Source: CAIZGX01 sp046048875 (lineage in GTDB: Bacteria; Bacteroidota; Bacteroidia; Flavobacteriales_D; Sanyastnellaceae). Taken from it: a DNA stretch of 64,000 nt. Positions 34,501-43,008 of the stretch are shown one piece after another (position 1 is the first letter of the stretch; each line of letters starts with the position of its first letter). The DNA is taken from positions 110,586 to 174,585 of the forward strand of contig JBJOFG010000006.1 in NCBI GenBank assembly GCA_046048875.1, in the 5' to 3' direction. The notes under the pieces were generated by a model. It saw only the letters and a list, made by a program, of their open reading frames with translations. It was not told where the DNA came from and made no database searches. A program made the translations under genes and the position numbers.

Positions 34501-34731
34501 GATAAAATAATTTCCTGAAACAGTTGGCTCAAAAGCGTAATAAGTTTCATTTCCCTCATTTTGAAACCCACAATAGCTGAAGTTGTCGTTACCCACGCCG
34601 GCATTAATGAGCATGCTCCAAGGGCTTCCGCATTGCAAGGTGTTCGCCACAGAACAATCAATTTGTCCTTTCGATGTAAAAGAAAGACAAAGAAGGATGT
34701 TCAAGGCAATGAATGAAATTATCTTTTGCAT
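31531..34731 (-). CDS. Large secreted protein with PPC-like and fibronectin III domains and T9SS tail
   Basis: A 1066-residue exported protein. The signal peptide is MQKIISFIALNILLCLSFTS. At least four beta-sandwich units resembling bacterial pre-peptidase C-terminal domains follow, each with a YYLQFF- or YFIRVH-type strand and many paired cysteines (for example around residues 150-280 and 290-420). A fibronectin type III domain is seen near residues 425-520 (SANAFLQWTSLNATGAFDIL to YAYVRQDCGI). The last 75 residues (ILLYPNPTQNNCSISS to KKLVVSH) are a type A T9SS sorting tail. No catalytic domain is visible, so a surface-binding role is most likely. Confidence 0.86.
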   Translation of the reverse strand: MQKIISFIALNILLCLSFTSKGQIDCSVANTLQCGSPWSMLINAGVGNDNFSYCGFQNEGNETYYAFEPTVSGNYFIQIEEFAGTSTSYEMRYGECLGNTWNCLGIYVGNATTDFIYLTTGQVYVFCIDVQSSTENLAGSIVVNCPAPAPSNDECINAQNISCNSALSGTLNGATSDNVPNCLTQGNGEEGVWYSYTGNNSYVTLSTCGASLFDTQISVYSGDCLSLSCVAANDDNPLCETNGSSSYISFNALDGTNYFIRVHANTQPNSIYNFTLNCSCAPLCTSPSNDNCNDPISLGSVSNAACTNYTSGSTSCATASNIQPTCFSAFNTLSDVWYTFSPIDSDIELVLNANYTADIGVAVYDGTCGNFGSVFCSANASSAGGTVIEGLTAGNTYYLQFFSLQNASGDFTFCLSNPTCSTPLSASVSNIGSANAFLQWTSLNATGAFDILLTTTNLGTDINSQSITNATIYGVPFTATPLSNLQENTTYYAYVRQDCGIVDHSLWSNGISFTTNWSAPNCQFTPDFNCGSAYTLIFGGNGSLSENNCGSASGREFVFNYTPTLTGTYTLNLNSNATNVAVSFKENDGTCNYSNATCLENNNGNFYMYLTSGMSYSIWIDALTSDSFNTTASWICPSIGEDPSNAFLINSTYFPIANAWNGTLANSTPTAAFGSNNLNKHDKWGRFTALTAGASVSVTSAENIRIELRNANFELIDSEDLTSTGSEILNASNLTAGQTYFVGIISENNLLGTGAFSLSVRQLKNGACGNNPSSNFSMGQFFKAQPASGASYRFQLHGTSGTGLGQNAVKNQSTPQLILSSVFPSLHFNSNYEITVSNVYTLTNGAGQTEVITMPSSSLCTITITNQPLSVLRFTDRCIVTTKPRVSFIGGTPFVFGASGWTWRFQKLDTSGNPVGNPIQHNVLNATNYLNIGNVSLLEYGTSYAVDCAPVFSYGAGSYGNTYTMCIAPLSGFTSENNDRNVIETNEENTGILLYPNPTQNNCSISSNKAIERIRVYDLGGRKIEDYFVNGSVRFELNTSNYSSGIFYVEIQTEENMEVKKLVVSH

Positions 34732-34807
34732 AAGCGCGTGTTTTGGCTAGTCTAAACTAACGAATTTTGAGATGAAAAGTTACTTTAAGGTGTATTCTTT
34801 TACACGC

Positions 34808-34840
34808 AAAAAAGTGAATAGCGCCTTTCGGGCGCTATTC
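34808..34840 (-). terminator. Terminator of ettA
   Basis: GAATAGCGCC, a five-base loop, GGCGCTATTC is a perfect 10-bp stem. On the minus strand it is followed by AC and six Ts. It lies 13 bases after the ettA stop codon. Confidence 0.9.
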
Positions 34841-34853
34841 AAATGATAATTGG

Positions 34854-36536
34854 CTATCGTGTTAGTTTTTTGTACTTAATTCGGGTAGGTCCAGTGTCGC
34901 CCAGACGCTTTTTCTTGTTCTCCTCATATTCCGAGTAAGACCCTTCGAAATAATACACCTGAGAGTCACCTTCAAAAGCGAGGATATGCGTACAAATACG
35001 ATCCAAGAACCAACGGTCGTGACTGATAACAACTGCACAACCCGCGAAATTTTCGATGCCTTCCTCTAACGCACGGAGTGTATTCACATCAATATCGTTG
35101 GTCGGCTCATCGAGCAAAAGAACGTTGGCTTCTGTTTTTAAAGTCATGGCCAAGTGCAAACGATTGCGCTCTCCACCTGATAATACGCCGCACTTCTTTT
35201 GTTGGTCACCACCTGCGAAATTGAATTTACTGCAATAGGCGCGTGAGTTAATGGTTTGTCCACCTAAATCAATGACTTCATTTCCGCCGCTGATTACCTC
35301 GTAAACGCTTTTCTCAGGATCTATTTCTTTGTGACGTTGGTCTACGTATCCAATCTTCACAGTGTCTCCAACTTTGAACTCGCCGCTGTCTGGTGATTCT
35401 TCACCCATGATCATTCTGAACATGGTTGTTTTTCCAGCACCGTTCGGTCCGATAACACCAACGATTCCAGCAGGAGGAAGCTTGAATGAAAGATTTTCAA
35501 TCAATAAACGATCGCCAAATGATTTCGAAATTTCAATCGCTTCAATCACCTCATTACCTAAGCGTGGTCCATTCGGAATAGGAAGTTCTAGCTTCGCGTC
35601 TTTCTCGCGCTCGCCTTCAGCCATCATCTTGTCGTAATTCTGAATACGCGCCTTGTTCTTGGCTTGACGTCCTTTCGGATTCATTCGAACCCATTCCAAC
35701 TCGCGCTCTAATATTTTTCTACGTTTGCTTTCTTGCTTCTCCTCAGCCGCTAAACGTTTCGATTTTTGATCCAACCATTCGGTGTAATTTCCTTCCCATG
35801 GAATACCTTCTCCGCGATCCAATTCAAGAATCCATCCCGCTACATTGTCTAGGAAATAACGGTCGTGGGTTACAGCCAATACAGTTCCCGGATATTGCTG
35901 TAAGTGTTGTTCCAACCATTCAACGCTTTCTGCGTCCAAGTGGTTGGTTGGCTCATCCAACAACAAGACATCTGGATTTTGAAGCAGCAGTCTGCAGAGT
36001 GCAACACGACGGCGTTCACCACCACTTAATTTTTCAATTAACGAGTCTTCATCAGGACAACGCAAAGCGTCCATGGCAATAGACAACTTCGTGTCTAAAT
36101 CCCACCCACCCAATGCTTCAATTTTATCTTGAACAGCAGCTTGTCGATCCATCAAGGCCTGCATTTTGTCCGGATCATTCAGGATTTCTTCATCACCGAA
36201 TTTTAAATTAATTTCTTCGTATTCTTTCAGAACATCGGTAATAGGCTTTACTCCTTCCTCAACAATTTCACGAACCGTTTTGGTGTCGTCTAATTGAGGT
36301 TCTTGCGGAAGGTAACCCACAGAATATCCTGCAGACCAAACAACATCACCTTGGAATTCTTGGTCGAGGTTTGCAATGATTTTCATAACGGTAGATTTAC
36401 CCGCACCGTTCAAACCAATGATACCGATTTTCGCTCCGTAATAAAACGAAAGGTAAATGTCTTTTATAATGTGCTTGCCAGTAGGAGTGTACTTGTTTAC
36501 ACCCACCATGGAAAAGATGATTTTTTTGTCGCTCAT
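34854..36536 (-). CDS. ettA: Energy-dependent translational throttle protein EttA (ABC-F)
   Basis: A 560-residue ABC-F protein without membrane helices. The first cassette has Walker A GLNGAGKST, signature LSGGERRRVALCRLL and Walker B VLLLDEPTNHLD. The second has GPNGAGKTT, LSGGERNRLHLAMTL and VLLLDEPTNDID. Between them is the P-site tRNA-interaction linker rich in basic residues (KRRKILERELEWVRMNPKGR). EttA binds the ribosomal E site and gates the first elongation step according to energy status. It is the last gene before a strong terminator, 31 bases downstream of waaA, and has a -7 element of its own. Confidence 0.95.
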   Translation of the reverse strand: MSDKKIIFSMVGVNKYTPTGKHIIKDIYLSFYYGAKIGIIGLNGAGKSTVMKIIANLDQEFQGDVVWSAGYSVGYLPQEPQLDDTKTVREIVEEGVKPITDVLKEYEEINLKFGDEEILNDPDKMQALMDRQAAVQDKIEALGGWDLDTKLSIAMDALRCPDEDSLIEKLSGGERRRVALCRLLLQNPDVLLLDEPTNHLDAESVEWLEQHLQQYPGTVLAVTHDRYFLDNVAGWILELDRGEGIPWEGNYTEWLDQKSKRLAAEEKQESKRRKILERELEWVRMNPKGRQAKNKARIQNYDKMMAEGEREKDAKLELPIPNGPRLGNEVIEAIEISKSFGDRLLIENLSFKLPPAGIVGVIGPNGAGKTTMFRMIMGEESPDSGEFKVGDTVKIGYVDQRHKEIDPEKSVYEVISGGNEVIDLGGQTINSRAYCSKFNFAGGDQQKKCGVLSGGERNRLHLAMTLKTEANVLLLDEPTNDIDVNTLRALEEGIENFAGCAVVISHDRWFLDRICTHILAFEGDSQVYYFEGSYSEYEENKKKRLGDTGPTRIKYKKLTR

Positions 36537-36553
36537 AATTGAAAATTGAACGA

Positions 36554-36561
36554 CAAAGATA
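36554..36561 (-). promoter_or_regulatory. -7 promoter element of ettA
   Basis: TATCTTTG on the minus strand, a full TAnnTTTG match, 17 bases before the ettA ATG at 36536. No -33 TTG is seen at the right spacing. The gene may also be read through from waaA. Confidence 0.45.
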
Positions 36562-36567
36562 CGTATC

Positions 36568-37803
36568 CTAACCGCTGTATTTTTCGATTCCTTTTAAAAT
36601 TGCAGAAGTCGCCCCAGCATGATCTTCCACATATTTTTTTCCTGAATTAGGAATTACGTTTTCGTAATGGCTGTGTTCTATAAATGAAGAGAGTTCTTCA
36701 AGACTTTCAATTTGAAATGCGGCTCCAATTTTTACCAAATCTACCGCCTCTTGAAACTTCTTAAAATTGGGTCCGAAGGCCATTGGAATTCCATAAACAG
36801 CAATCTCTAAAGAGTTGTGTAAACCTTTGCCAAATCCACCGCCGAGCACAACTGCATTTGCATGTTTGTAAATGGAAGAGAGCATTCCAATCGAGTCAAC
36901 AATGAGAACACGCGCGTCACTTTTTTTAGAGTCGAAAGTTGACAGTAAAACGGTTCCGAATTTTTCAAAACGCGATATTGATTCTTGAATTCGATTCGTA
37001 TGAATTTCGTGAGGAACAATGCATACTTTCAGCTCGTTTACACGTGAAAGAAGCATAGCAATAAGTGATTCTTCTTCGGTATAACTGGAGCCGAGTACAA
37101 TTAAAAAATGATCTTGTTTGAATGAAGAAATCCAAGGAAGATCTTTCGGCGAATTCGCAATTTGAATGACACGATCGAATCGTGTGTCACCTGAGATTTC
37201 AACATTGAAAAATTTGATTTTATTCAGTAAATCAAGAGTGCTTTTATTTTGAACAAAGAAATGCGTAACGGCTTTCAGCGTTGACTTCCAAACGAAGCCG
37301 TGACATTTGAAAAACCGCTGATCTTCCCGAAGAATAACAGAAATACAAAACAGTTTCGATTTGTTTTTTTTAAGTTGAAGGAAGTAGTTTGTCCAGAATT
37401 CATACTTCACAAAAAAGGCTTGTGATGGGTGAAGAGTTTTTACAAATTTCCGTGCGTTGAAAAAAGTGTCTAAAGGAAGATATCCAATCCAATCTGCACC
37501 TGAATAGTCTTTTCGAACTTCATATCCAGAAGGAGAGAAAAAAGTGAGTGCAATGAATGATTTTGGATGTTGATTTTTCAAAGCTTCAATCACGGGTCTT
37601 CCTTGTTCAAACTCTCCGAGTGAAGCGCAATGGAACCAAATAACTTCTGCGTCTGCAGGAATTGAATTTCGCCATTTTTTAAGTGAAGAAATAGCGACTA
37701 TTCTTCCAACATTTCCTAATCTGATTTTTCTATTAAAAAGTCCGACAAAAGGAAGGAACACTTCAATCAATTGCCAAACAATGGAATAAAAAAATCTGAA
37801 CAT
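36568..37803 (-). CDS. waaA: 3-deoxy-D-manno-octulosonic acid (Kdo) transferase
   Basis: A 411-residue GT-B enzyme with an N-terminal membrane anchor (MFRFFYSIVWQLIEVFLPFV). It contains the Kdo-transferase sequences VIWFHCASLGEFEQGRPVIE (catalytic Glu in SLGEFEQ), ALTFFSPSGYE, DWIGYLPLDT and the ISGDTRFDRV hinge. Near the C-terminus it has VVLGGGFGKGLHNSLEIAVY and IPMAFGPN, which bind the CMP-Kdo donor. It adds Kdo to lipid IVA in lipopolysaccharide synthesis at the inner membrane. It follows the outer-membrane protein gene by two bases, suggesting one transcript. Confidence 0.95.
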   Translation of the reverse strand: MFRFFYSIVWQLIEVFLPFVGLFNRKIRLGNVGRIVAISSLKKWRNSIPADAEVIWFHCASLGEFEQGRPVIEALKNQHPKSFIALTFFSPSGYEVRKDYSGADWIGYLPLDTFFNARKFVKTLHPSQAFFVKYEFWTNYFLQLKKNKSKLFCISVILREDQRFFKCHGFVWKSTLKAVTHFFVQNKSTLDLLNKIKFFNVEISGDTRFDRVIQIANSPKDLPWISSFKQDHFLIVLGSSYTEEESLIAMLLSRVNELKVCIVPHEIHTNRIQESISRFEKFGTVLLSTFDSKKSDARVLIVDSIGMLSSIYKHANAVVLGGGFGKGLHNSLEIAVYGIPMAFGPNFKKFQEAVDLVKIGAAFQIESLEELSSFIEHSHYENVIPNSGKKYVEDHAGATSAILKGIEKYSG

Positions 37804-37805
37804 AT

Positions 37806-38558
37806 TTAATAGATGTAGTAATCGTTCGGAGCTCGCTGATAAAGATTAAGAATCCATCCTGCACGCAAACCAAAAAGCATGTCTAATCGTTTCGAAGTGT
37901 CCTGTGTTTGCGTGTCAAGGTTCCACTCTCGTCTGCTTTGAGTGAATCCCTCTGTTGCCTGCGCTCCGATATAAAAATTAATCAAGCGGTTGTTACTTAG
38001 GTGATAATAACCAATGAATTGATTAAATGAGAGGCCATTCGTCAAACGGTCGTAACCTTTGAGATATTCACCTTCAAGTTGAGTGATTTTCGCTTCTTGA
38101 TGCTCCAAGCGAATTTTATGTTGCAGAAGTCCTACACCGGCCGTGATCAACAGACCCGAGTTTTTGTTTGGTCCTATAATCGGAATAACTTTTCCACCTT
38201 GAAAAAAAACATTGAATCCGCGTTCCTGAATAAAGAGGGTGGCAATTTGTCCTTGCTCATCGAGAATTTCACCGCGGTCAGTGAGCAGGTTACTAAGCAA
38301 ATTCGGTTCGTGTACTTTGTTTCCAAAGAGATAATTGAATTGTACTCCGTAATACCAGTTTTTTTTGTCCTTTACGTGAAATCCAATTTCAAGACTTCCG
38401 TTATTTCCAAATCGATTGGCTAAATCTCCGCCTGGAGCAGAATAACCGTAACCAACAGTTACATGAGGATTGAACAAAGAAGAGTCTCGCACTTGCCATT
38501 GTCCGTATGAAAAGAAGCAAGCCAATTGCATCAATGCAAGGAAAGTTAGTTTCTTCAT
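37806..38558 (-). CDS. Outer-membrane beta-barrel protein, function unknown
   Basis: From the ATG at 38558 this is a 250-residue protein with a signal peptide (MKKLTFLALMQLACFFSYGQ); an ATG at 38582 would add eight residues before it. The rest alternates strands with aromatic belts: VTVGYGYSAPGGDLANRFGN, NWYYGVQFNYLFGN, GLLITAGVGLLQHKIRLEHQ and LDMLFGLRAGWILNLYQR. These suggest a barrel of eight or more strands. Just before waaA it may serve the envelope, but no specific role can be given. The minus-strand sequence TACTTTCG lies a few bases before the ATG and is a near-match to the -7 element. Confidence 0.8.
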   Translation of the reverse strand: MKKLTFLALMQLACFFSYGQWQVRDSSLFNPHVTVGYGYSAPGGDLANRFGNNGSLEIGFHVKDKKNWYYGVQFNYLFGNKVHEPNLLSNLLTDRGEILDEQGQIATLFIQERGFNVFFQGGKVIPIIGPNKNSGLLITAGVGLLQHKIRLEHQEAKITQLEGEYLKGYDRLTNGLSFNQFIGYYHLSNNRLINFYIGAQATEGFTQSRREWNLDTQTQDTSKRLDMLFGLRAGWILNLYQRAPNDYYIY

Positions 38559-38596
38559 GTTGCGAAAGTAAATGTTATTCATTGGAAACTAAAGCT

Positions 38597-38604
38597 TAAT
38601 TTTG
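38597..38604 (+). promoter_or_regulatory. -7 promoter element of the second DegT gene
   Basis: TAATTTTG matches TAnnTTTG and lies 20 bases before the ATG at 38625. A TTG at 38582-38584 is closer than the usual 19-base spacing. Confidence 0.45.
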
Positions 38605-38624
38605 CTGCCCTTAAATTTCAATAC

Positions 38625-39758
38625 ATGTCTATGAATATACAAATGGTTGACCTCAAGAAGCAATACTTGAAAATCAAAGAGGAAGTGGATGCAGCGGTTA
38701 TAAACGTTATGACGAATGCAAACTTCATCAATGGACAAGAGGTGAAGACCTTTCAGCATAACTTAGAAAAATACTTGAATGTGAAGCATGTTATCCCATG
38801 TGCAAACGGCACAGATGCCTTGCAAATAGCCATGATGGGATTGGGTTTGAAGCCAGGTGATGAGGTAATCACGGCATCCTTTACCTATGTAGCAACTGCG
38901 GAAGTGATTGCATTACTTGGCTTGGTTCCAGTATTAGTAGAAGCCAAAGAAAGTGATTACACGATCGACCCAACTGAAATTGAAAAGGCAATAACTTCGA
39001 AGACGAAGGCAATTGTTCCAGTTCATTTATTTGGTCAAGGTGCCGACATGAATGCTATTATGGAAATAGCGAAGAAACACAACCTATTCGTTATTGAGGA
39101 TACAGCGCAGGCATTGGGAGCAACTTACAAACTATCGAATGGAGAAACAGTTGCAGTTGGAACCATTGGAGATATAGGATGCACAAGCTTTTTCCCTTCA
39201 AAGAATTTAGGCTGCTACGGAGATGGAGGCGCATTGTTTACCAACAACGACGAATTGGCTGCCAATATTCTCATGATTGCCAACCACGGACAAAAGGTTC
39301 GCTATTACCATGATGTTATAGGGGTCAACTCTCGCTTGGATACCATGCAGGCTGCCATATTGGACATTAAATTAAGACATTTAAATGATTACGCGACCGC
39401 TCGCAGAGCCGCAGCAGATTTTTATGACCAGGCTTTTCAAGGTTTTGAAGGGTTAATTACACCCAATCGTATCAAGGAGGGAACCCACGTTTTCCACCAG
39501 TATACCCTGCGAGTACACGATGGAAAGCGCGATGCACTGCGAACATTTTTAGAGGAAAAGGGAATTCCAAGCATGATTTATTATCCGCTTCCGCTTCACT
39601 TCCAAAAAGCATTTGCCAATGAGAGATATCCAGAAGGATCTATGCCGATCAGTGAGAAATTGTCACGTGAAGTTTTATCATTACCCATTCACACAGAAAT
39701 GACTCAAGAGGAGTTGGAATTTATTGTTGGAAATGTGAAGGCATTCTTCAACGCTTAA
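38625..39758 (+). CDS. DegT/DnrJ/EryC1/StrS family aminotransferase
   Basis: A 377-residue PLP-dependent sugar aminotransferase. A second ATG two codons in gives MNIQMVDLKKQYLKIKEEVD, the usual start of the family. The PLP lysine is in SFFPSKNLGCYGDGGALFTN and the cofactor aspartate in LFVIEDTAQALGA. It transfers an amino group to a nucleotide-linked keto-sugar. It is only modestly similar to the DegT protein at 11788, and probably serves a different sugar. It stands alone, divergent from the outer-membrane protein and waaA. Confidence 0.92.
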   Translation: MSMNIQMVDLKKQYLKIKEEVDAAVINVMTNANFINGQEVKTFQHNLEKYLNVKHVIPCANGTDALQIAMMGLGLKPGDEVITASFTYVATAEVIALLGLVPVLVEAKESDYTIDPTEIEKAITSKTKAIVPVHLFGQGADMNAIMEIAKKHNLFVIEDTAQALGATYKLSNGETVAVGTIGDIGCTSFFPSKNLGCYGDGGALFTNNDELAANILMIANHGQKVRYYHDVIGVNSRLDTMQAAILDIKLRHLNDYATARRAAADFYDQAFQGFEGLITPNRIKEGTHVFHQYTLRVHDGKRDALRTFLEEKGIPSMIYYPLPLHFQKAFANERYPEGSMPISEKLSREVLSLPIHTEMTQEELEFIVGNVKAFFNA

Positions 39759-39907
39759 TGGGTTTTCAAGCGAAAAAAAATGAAAAAATGGGCCTTTCAG
39801 CGGATTTTAACGAAAAAAAAAGAGTGCTCGGCTCATATTTTTTAATTTGAAAATCAATACGTTACATACGGATTACATTTTTTTTAAAAAGAAATTCACA
39901 ATAGTGC

Positions 39908-39937
39908 TTGTGAATAACAATTCGTGATGTACATTTG
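39908..39937 (+). promoter_or_regulatory. Promoter of the ribosomal superoperon
   Basis: TTG at 39908-39910, a 19-base spacer, TACATTTG at 39930-39937: full consensus. It gives a leader of about 60 bases before rpsL. The preceding 150 bases are A/T-rich with several A-tracts and hold nothing else I can identify. No comparable promoter is seen inside the next 17 kb, although I did not search every gap exhaustively. Confidence 0.8.
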
Positions 39938-40002
39938 CACCCCGAATTTTCCGAGTCGTGTACTCGTATTAAAAATAGTGAAATAAAGGAACTTACATAA
40001 CA

Positions 40003-40383
40003 ATGCCAACAGTTCAACAGTTAATCAAAAAGGGTCGCGAACCGAAGACCTACCGCAGTAAATCAGCTGCCTTAACCTCATGTCCACAGCGTCGTGGGGT
40101 TTGTACTAAAGTGTACACAACTACTCCTAAGAAACCAAACTCAGCATTACGTAAGGTTGCTAAGGTTCGTTTGACGAATGGTTTTGAAATCATCGCTTAT
40201 ATTGGTGGTGAAGGACACAACCTACAAGAGCACAGCATTGTATTGGTTCGTGGTGGTCGTGTGAAAGATTTACCAGGGGTACGTTACCACATCGTCCGTG
40301 GAGCTTTAGACACAGCCGGTGTAAACGGTCGTGGTCAAAGAAGATCTAAATACGGAACAAAACGTCCAAAAGTTAAAAAATAA
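40003..40383 (+). CDS. rpsL: Ribosomal protein S12
   Basis: First gene of the superoperon, 126 residues. It shows the S12 core CPQRRGVCTKVYTTTPKKPN and the loop GRVKDLPGVRYHIVRG, which reach the decoding centre. The lysines at positions 43-44 and in VKDLPG are those of a streptomycin-sensitive type. The C-terminus is KYGTKRPKVKK. Confidence 0.98.
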   Translation: MPTVQQLIKKGREPKTYRSKSAALTSCPQRRGVCTKVYTTTPKKPNSALRKVAKVRLTNGFEIIAYIGGEGHNLQEHSIVLVRGGRVKDLPGVRYHIVRGALDTAGVNGRGQRRSKYGTKRPKVKK

Positions 40384-40404
40384 TCGCATTAAGAATATCT
40401 TGCA

Positions 40405-40872
40405 ATGAGAAGAAGAAAAGCCAAAAAAATTGCGGTACTTCCAGATCCTAAGTTCAACGAGGTTACTGTAACGAAGTTTGTCAATAATTTAATGCTTCAA
40501 GGAAAGAAGGGCGTTGCCTTTTCAATCTTTTATGATGCTATCGATCGTGTAGCTGCTAAAACTAGCGAAGATGGATTAGAAATTTGGAAGAAAGCTTTGG
40601 AGAATGTTACCCCAGCGGTAGAGGTTAGAAGCCGTCGTGTAGGTGGAGCTACATTCCAAATTCCTTCGCCAATCCGTGAAGATCGAAAGAATTCAATGGC
40701 AATGAAGTGGTTGATTGGATATTCTCGCAAGAGAAACGAGAAGAGCATGGCTGAGAAATTAGCTAACGAAATCGTTGCTGCATCAAAAGGTGAAGGTTCA
40801 GCTTTCAAGAAGAAAGAAGACGTTCATAGAATGGCAGAAGCGAACAAAGCATTCTCACATTTCCGTTTCTAA
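40405..40872 (+). CDS. rpsG: Ribosomal protein S7
   Basis: 155 residues, the short form. MRRRKAKKIAVLPDPKFNEV is a typical start, and the 16S head-binding motif VEVRSRRVGGATFQIP is intact. It nucleates assembly of the small-subunit head. It lies 21 bases after rpsL and 19 before fusA. Confidence 0.98.
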   Translation: MRRRKAKKIAVLPDPKFNEVTVTKFVNNLMLQGKKGVAFSIFYDAIDRVAAKTSEDGLEIWKKALENVTPAVEVRSRRVGGATFQIPSPIREDRKNSMAMKWLIGYSRKRNEKSMAEKLANEIVAASKGEGSAFKKKEDVHRMAEANKAFSHFRF

Positions 40873-40891
40873 TTAAGATAAAGAAGAAAGC

Positions 40892-42994
40892 ATGTCACGC
40901 GACCTATTATACACAAGAAATATTGGAATTGCTGCCCACATTGATGCGGGTAAGACAACTACAACTGAGCGTATCCTTTACTATGCTGGTGTAAACCACA
41001 AGATCGGAGAAGTTCACGACGGTGCTGCTACAATGGACTGGATGGCGCAAGAGCAGGAGCGTGGTATTACCATCACTTCGGCAGCGACCACAGTTAGTTG
41101 GACATACCGTAACCAAGCTTATCATATTAACATCATCGATACCCCAGGTCACGTTGACTTTACCGTTGAGGTAAATCGTTCATTGCGTGTATTGGACGGA
41201 TTGGTGTTCTTGTTTTCTGCAGTAGATGGAGTAGAGCCTCAGTCAGAAACTAACTGGCGTTTGGCTAACAACTATAACGTAGCTCGCATCGGTTTCGTTA
41301 ACAAAATGGACCGTCAAGGTGCTGACTTTTTAAATGTTGTTAAGCAAGTTAAAGAAATGTTAGGTAGCAATGCAGTTCCATTGCAATTACCTATCGGTGC
41401 TGAAGATGATTTCAAAGGAGTAGTTGACTTGATCAACTTCCGTGGAATGATTTGGAATGAGCATGACAAGGGAATGACTTACCAAACGGTTGAAATTCCT
41501 GCAGACATGATGGATGAGGCTTTGGAGTATCGCGAGAAACTTCTTGAAGCAGTAGCTGAATACGATGAGTCTTTGATGGAGAAATTCTTCGAAGATCCAA
41601 ATAGCATGACCGAGCGTGAGATCCTAGATGCTCTTCGCAAAGCGGTTATCGATATGAAGATTGTTCCAATGGTATGTGGTTCTTCTTTCAAAAACAAAGG
41701 AGTTCAAACCATGTTGGATTTGGTAATGGAATTAATGCCATCGCCACTTGATAAAGAAAGCATCATGGGTACACACCCTGATACTGGTGCAGAGTTAAGT
41801 CGTAAGCCATCTTACGACGAGCCTTTTGCAGGTTTGGCGTTCAAGATTGCAACTGACCCATTCGTAGGACGTTTAGCATTTACTCGTGCTTACAGTGGTA
41901 AGTTAGATGCAGGATCTTACGTTCTGAACGCACGTAGCGGAAACAAAGAGCGTATCTCTCGTATCTTCCAAATGCACGCTAACAAGCAAAACCCAATTGA
42001 GGTTTTAGGAGCTGGTGACATTGGAGCGGTAGTAGGATTTAAAGACATTAAAACTGGAGATACATTGTGTGATGAAAAGAACCCAATCGTTCTTGAGTCA
42101 ATGGTATTCCCAGAGCCTGTAATCGGTTTGGCAATTGAGCCAAAGACACAGGCAGATAGCGATAAGTTAGGTATGGCTTTGGCTAAATTGGCTGAAGAGG
42201 ATCCAACGTTCCGTGTAAGAACCGACGAAGAAACTGGTCAAACAGTTATCTCTGGTATGGGTGAGTTGCACTTGGAAATCATCGTTGATCGTCTTCGTCG
42301 TGAGTTCAAAGTAGAGTGTAACCAAGGTGCACCTCAAGTATCTTACAAAGAGGCTATCACTGCTGCATCAAACCACAGAGAAGTATACAAGAAGCAATCG
42401 GGTGGACGTGGTAAGTTCGCGGATATTGTTATCAATATCGGACCAAACGACGACGCTGAGAAGACCGGATTGGTATTCATTAACAATATCAAGGGTGGTA
42501 ACATTCCTCGTGAATTCATCCCATCAATTGAAAAAGGATTTAAAGAAGCTATGTTGAACGGTGTGTTGGCTGGATACAACATCGACTCGATGAAAGTTGA
42601 GTTGAATGACGGATCATTCCACGCGGTTGACTCGGATGCACTTTCTTTCGAATTGTGTGCTAAGATGGCCTTCCGTGAAGCAGCTCCGAAATGTAAGCCA
42701 ATCATTCTTGAGCCAATCATGAAACTTGAAATCGTTACTCCATCTGAAAACATGGGTGATGTTATCGGTGACTTGAACAAGCGTCGTGGTATGATTGAAG
42801 GTACAAGCGAGCGTAGTGGTGCTACAGTAATTAGCGGTAAAGTTCCATTGTCTGAGATGTTCGGATATGTAACAGATCTTCGTACAATTACTTCAGGACG
42901 TGCTACATCGTCAATGGAATTCAACAATTACGCTCCAGCTCCAAGTAACGTAGCAGAAGTTGTAATTGCTAAAGCAAAAGGAAAAAACGCATAA
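40892..42994 (+). CDS. fusA: Translation elongation factor G
   Basis: 700 residues, with five domains. GTPase motifs: AHIDAGKTTTTERIL (G1), DTPGHVDFTVEVNRSLRVLD (G3), NKMDRQGADF (G4). The RGITI switch I segment and the domain IV tip region (GGRGKFADIVINIGPND) are present. It drives tRNA-mRNA translocation. It is the only elongation-factor gene here; tuf, which follows fusA in many bacteria, is absent and rpsJ follows directly. Confidence 0.98.
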   Translation: MSRDLLYTRNIGIAAHIDAGKTTTTERILYYAGVNHKIGEVHDGAATMDWMAQEQERGITITSAATTVSWTYRNQAYHINIIDTPGHVDFTVEVNRSLRVLDGLVFLFSAVDGVEPQSETNWRLANNYNVARIGFVNKMDRQGADFLNVVKQVKEMLGSNAVPLQLPIGAEDDFKGVVDLINFRGMIWNEHDKGMTYQTVEIPADMMDEALEYREKLLEAVAEYDESLMEKFFEDPNSMTEREILDALRKAVIDMKIVPMVCGSSFKNKGVQTMLDLVMELMPSPLDKESIMGTHPDTGAELSRKPSYDEPFAGLAFKIATDPFVGRLAFTRAYSGKLDAGSYVLNARSGNKERISRIFQMHANKQNPIEVLGAGDIGAVVGFKDIKTGDTLCDEKNPIVLESMVFPEPVIGLAIEPKTQADSDKLGMALAKLAEEDPTFRVRTDEETGQTVISGMGELHLEIIVDRLRREFKVECNQGAPQVSYKEAITAASNHREVYKKQSGGRGKFADIVINIGPNDDAEKTGLVFINNIKGGNIPREFIPSIEKGFKEAMLNGVLAGYNIDSMKVELNDGSFHAVDSDALSFELCAKMAFREAAPKCKPIILEPIMKLEIVTPSENMGDVIGDLNKRRGMIEGTSERSGATVISGKVPLSEMFGYVTDLRTITSGRATSSMEFNNYAPAPSNVAEVVIAKAKGKNA

Positions 42995-43008
42995 TATATA
43001 GAACCTAG

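Noticed and set aside
39759..39907. A-tract-rich stretch before the ribosomal promoter, considered as a terminator or attenuator for the DegT gene
   Set aside because: I found no stem of useful length before any of the T or A runs; it is probably simple A/T-rich promoter-proximal DNA.
42343..42927. 194-codon open frame on the minus strand inside fusA
   Set aside because: It runs antisense through domains IV and V of a perfectly conserved EF-G, has no recognisable domain and no promoter, and is explained by the codon bias of fusA.
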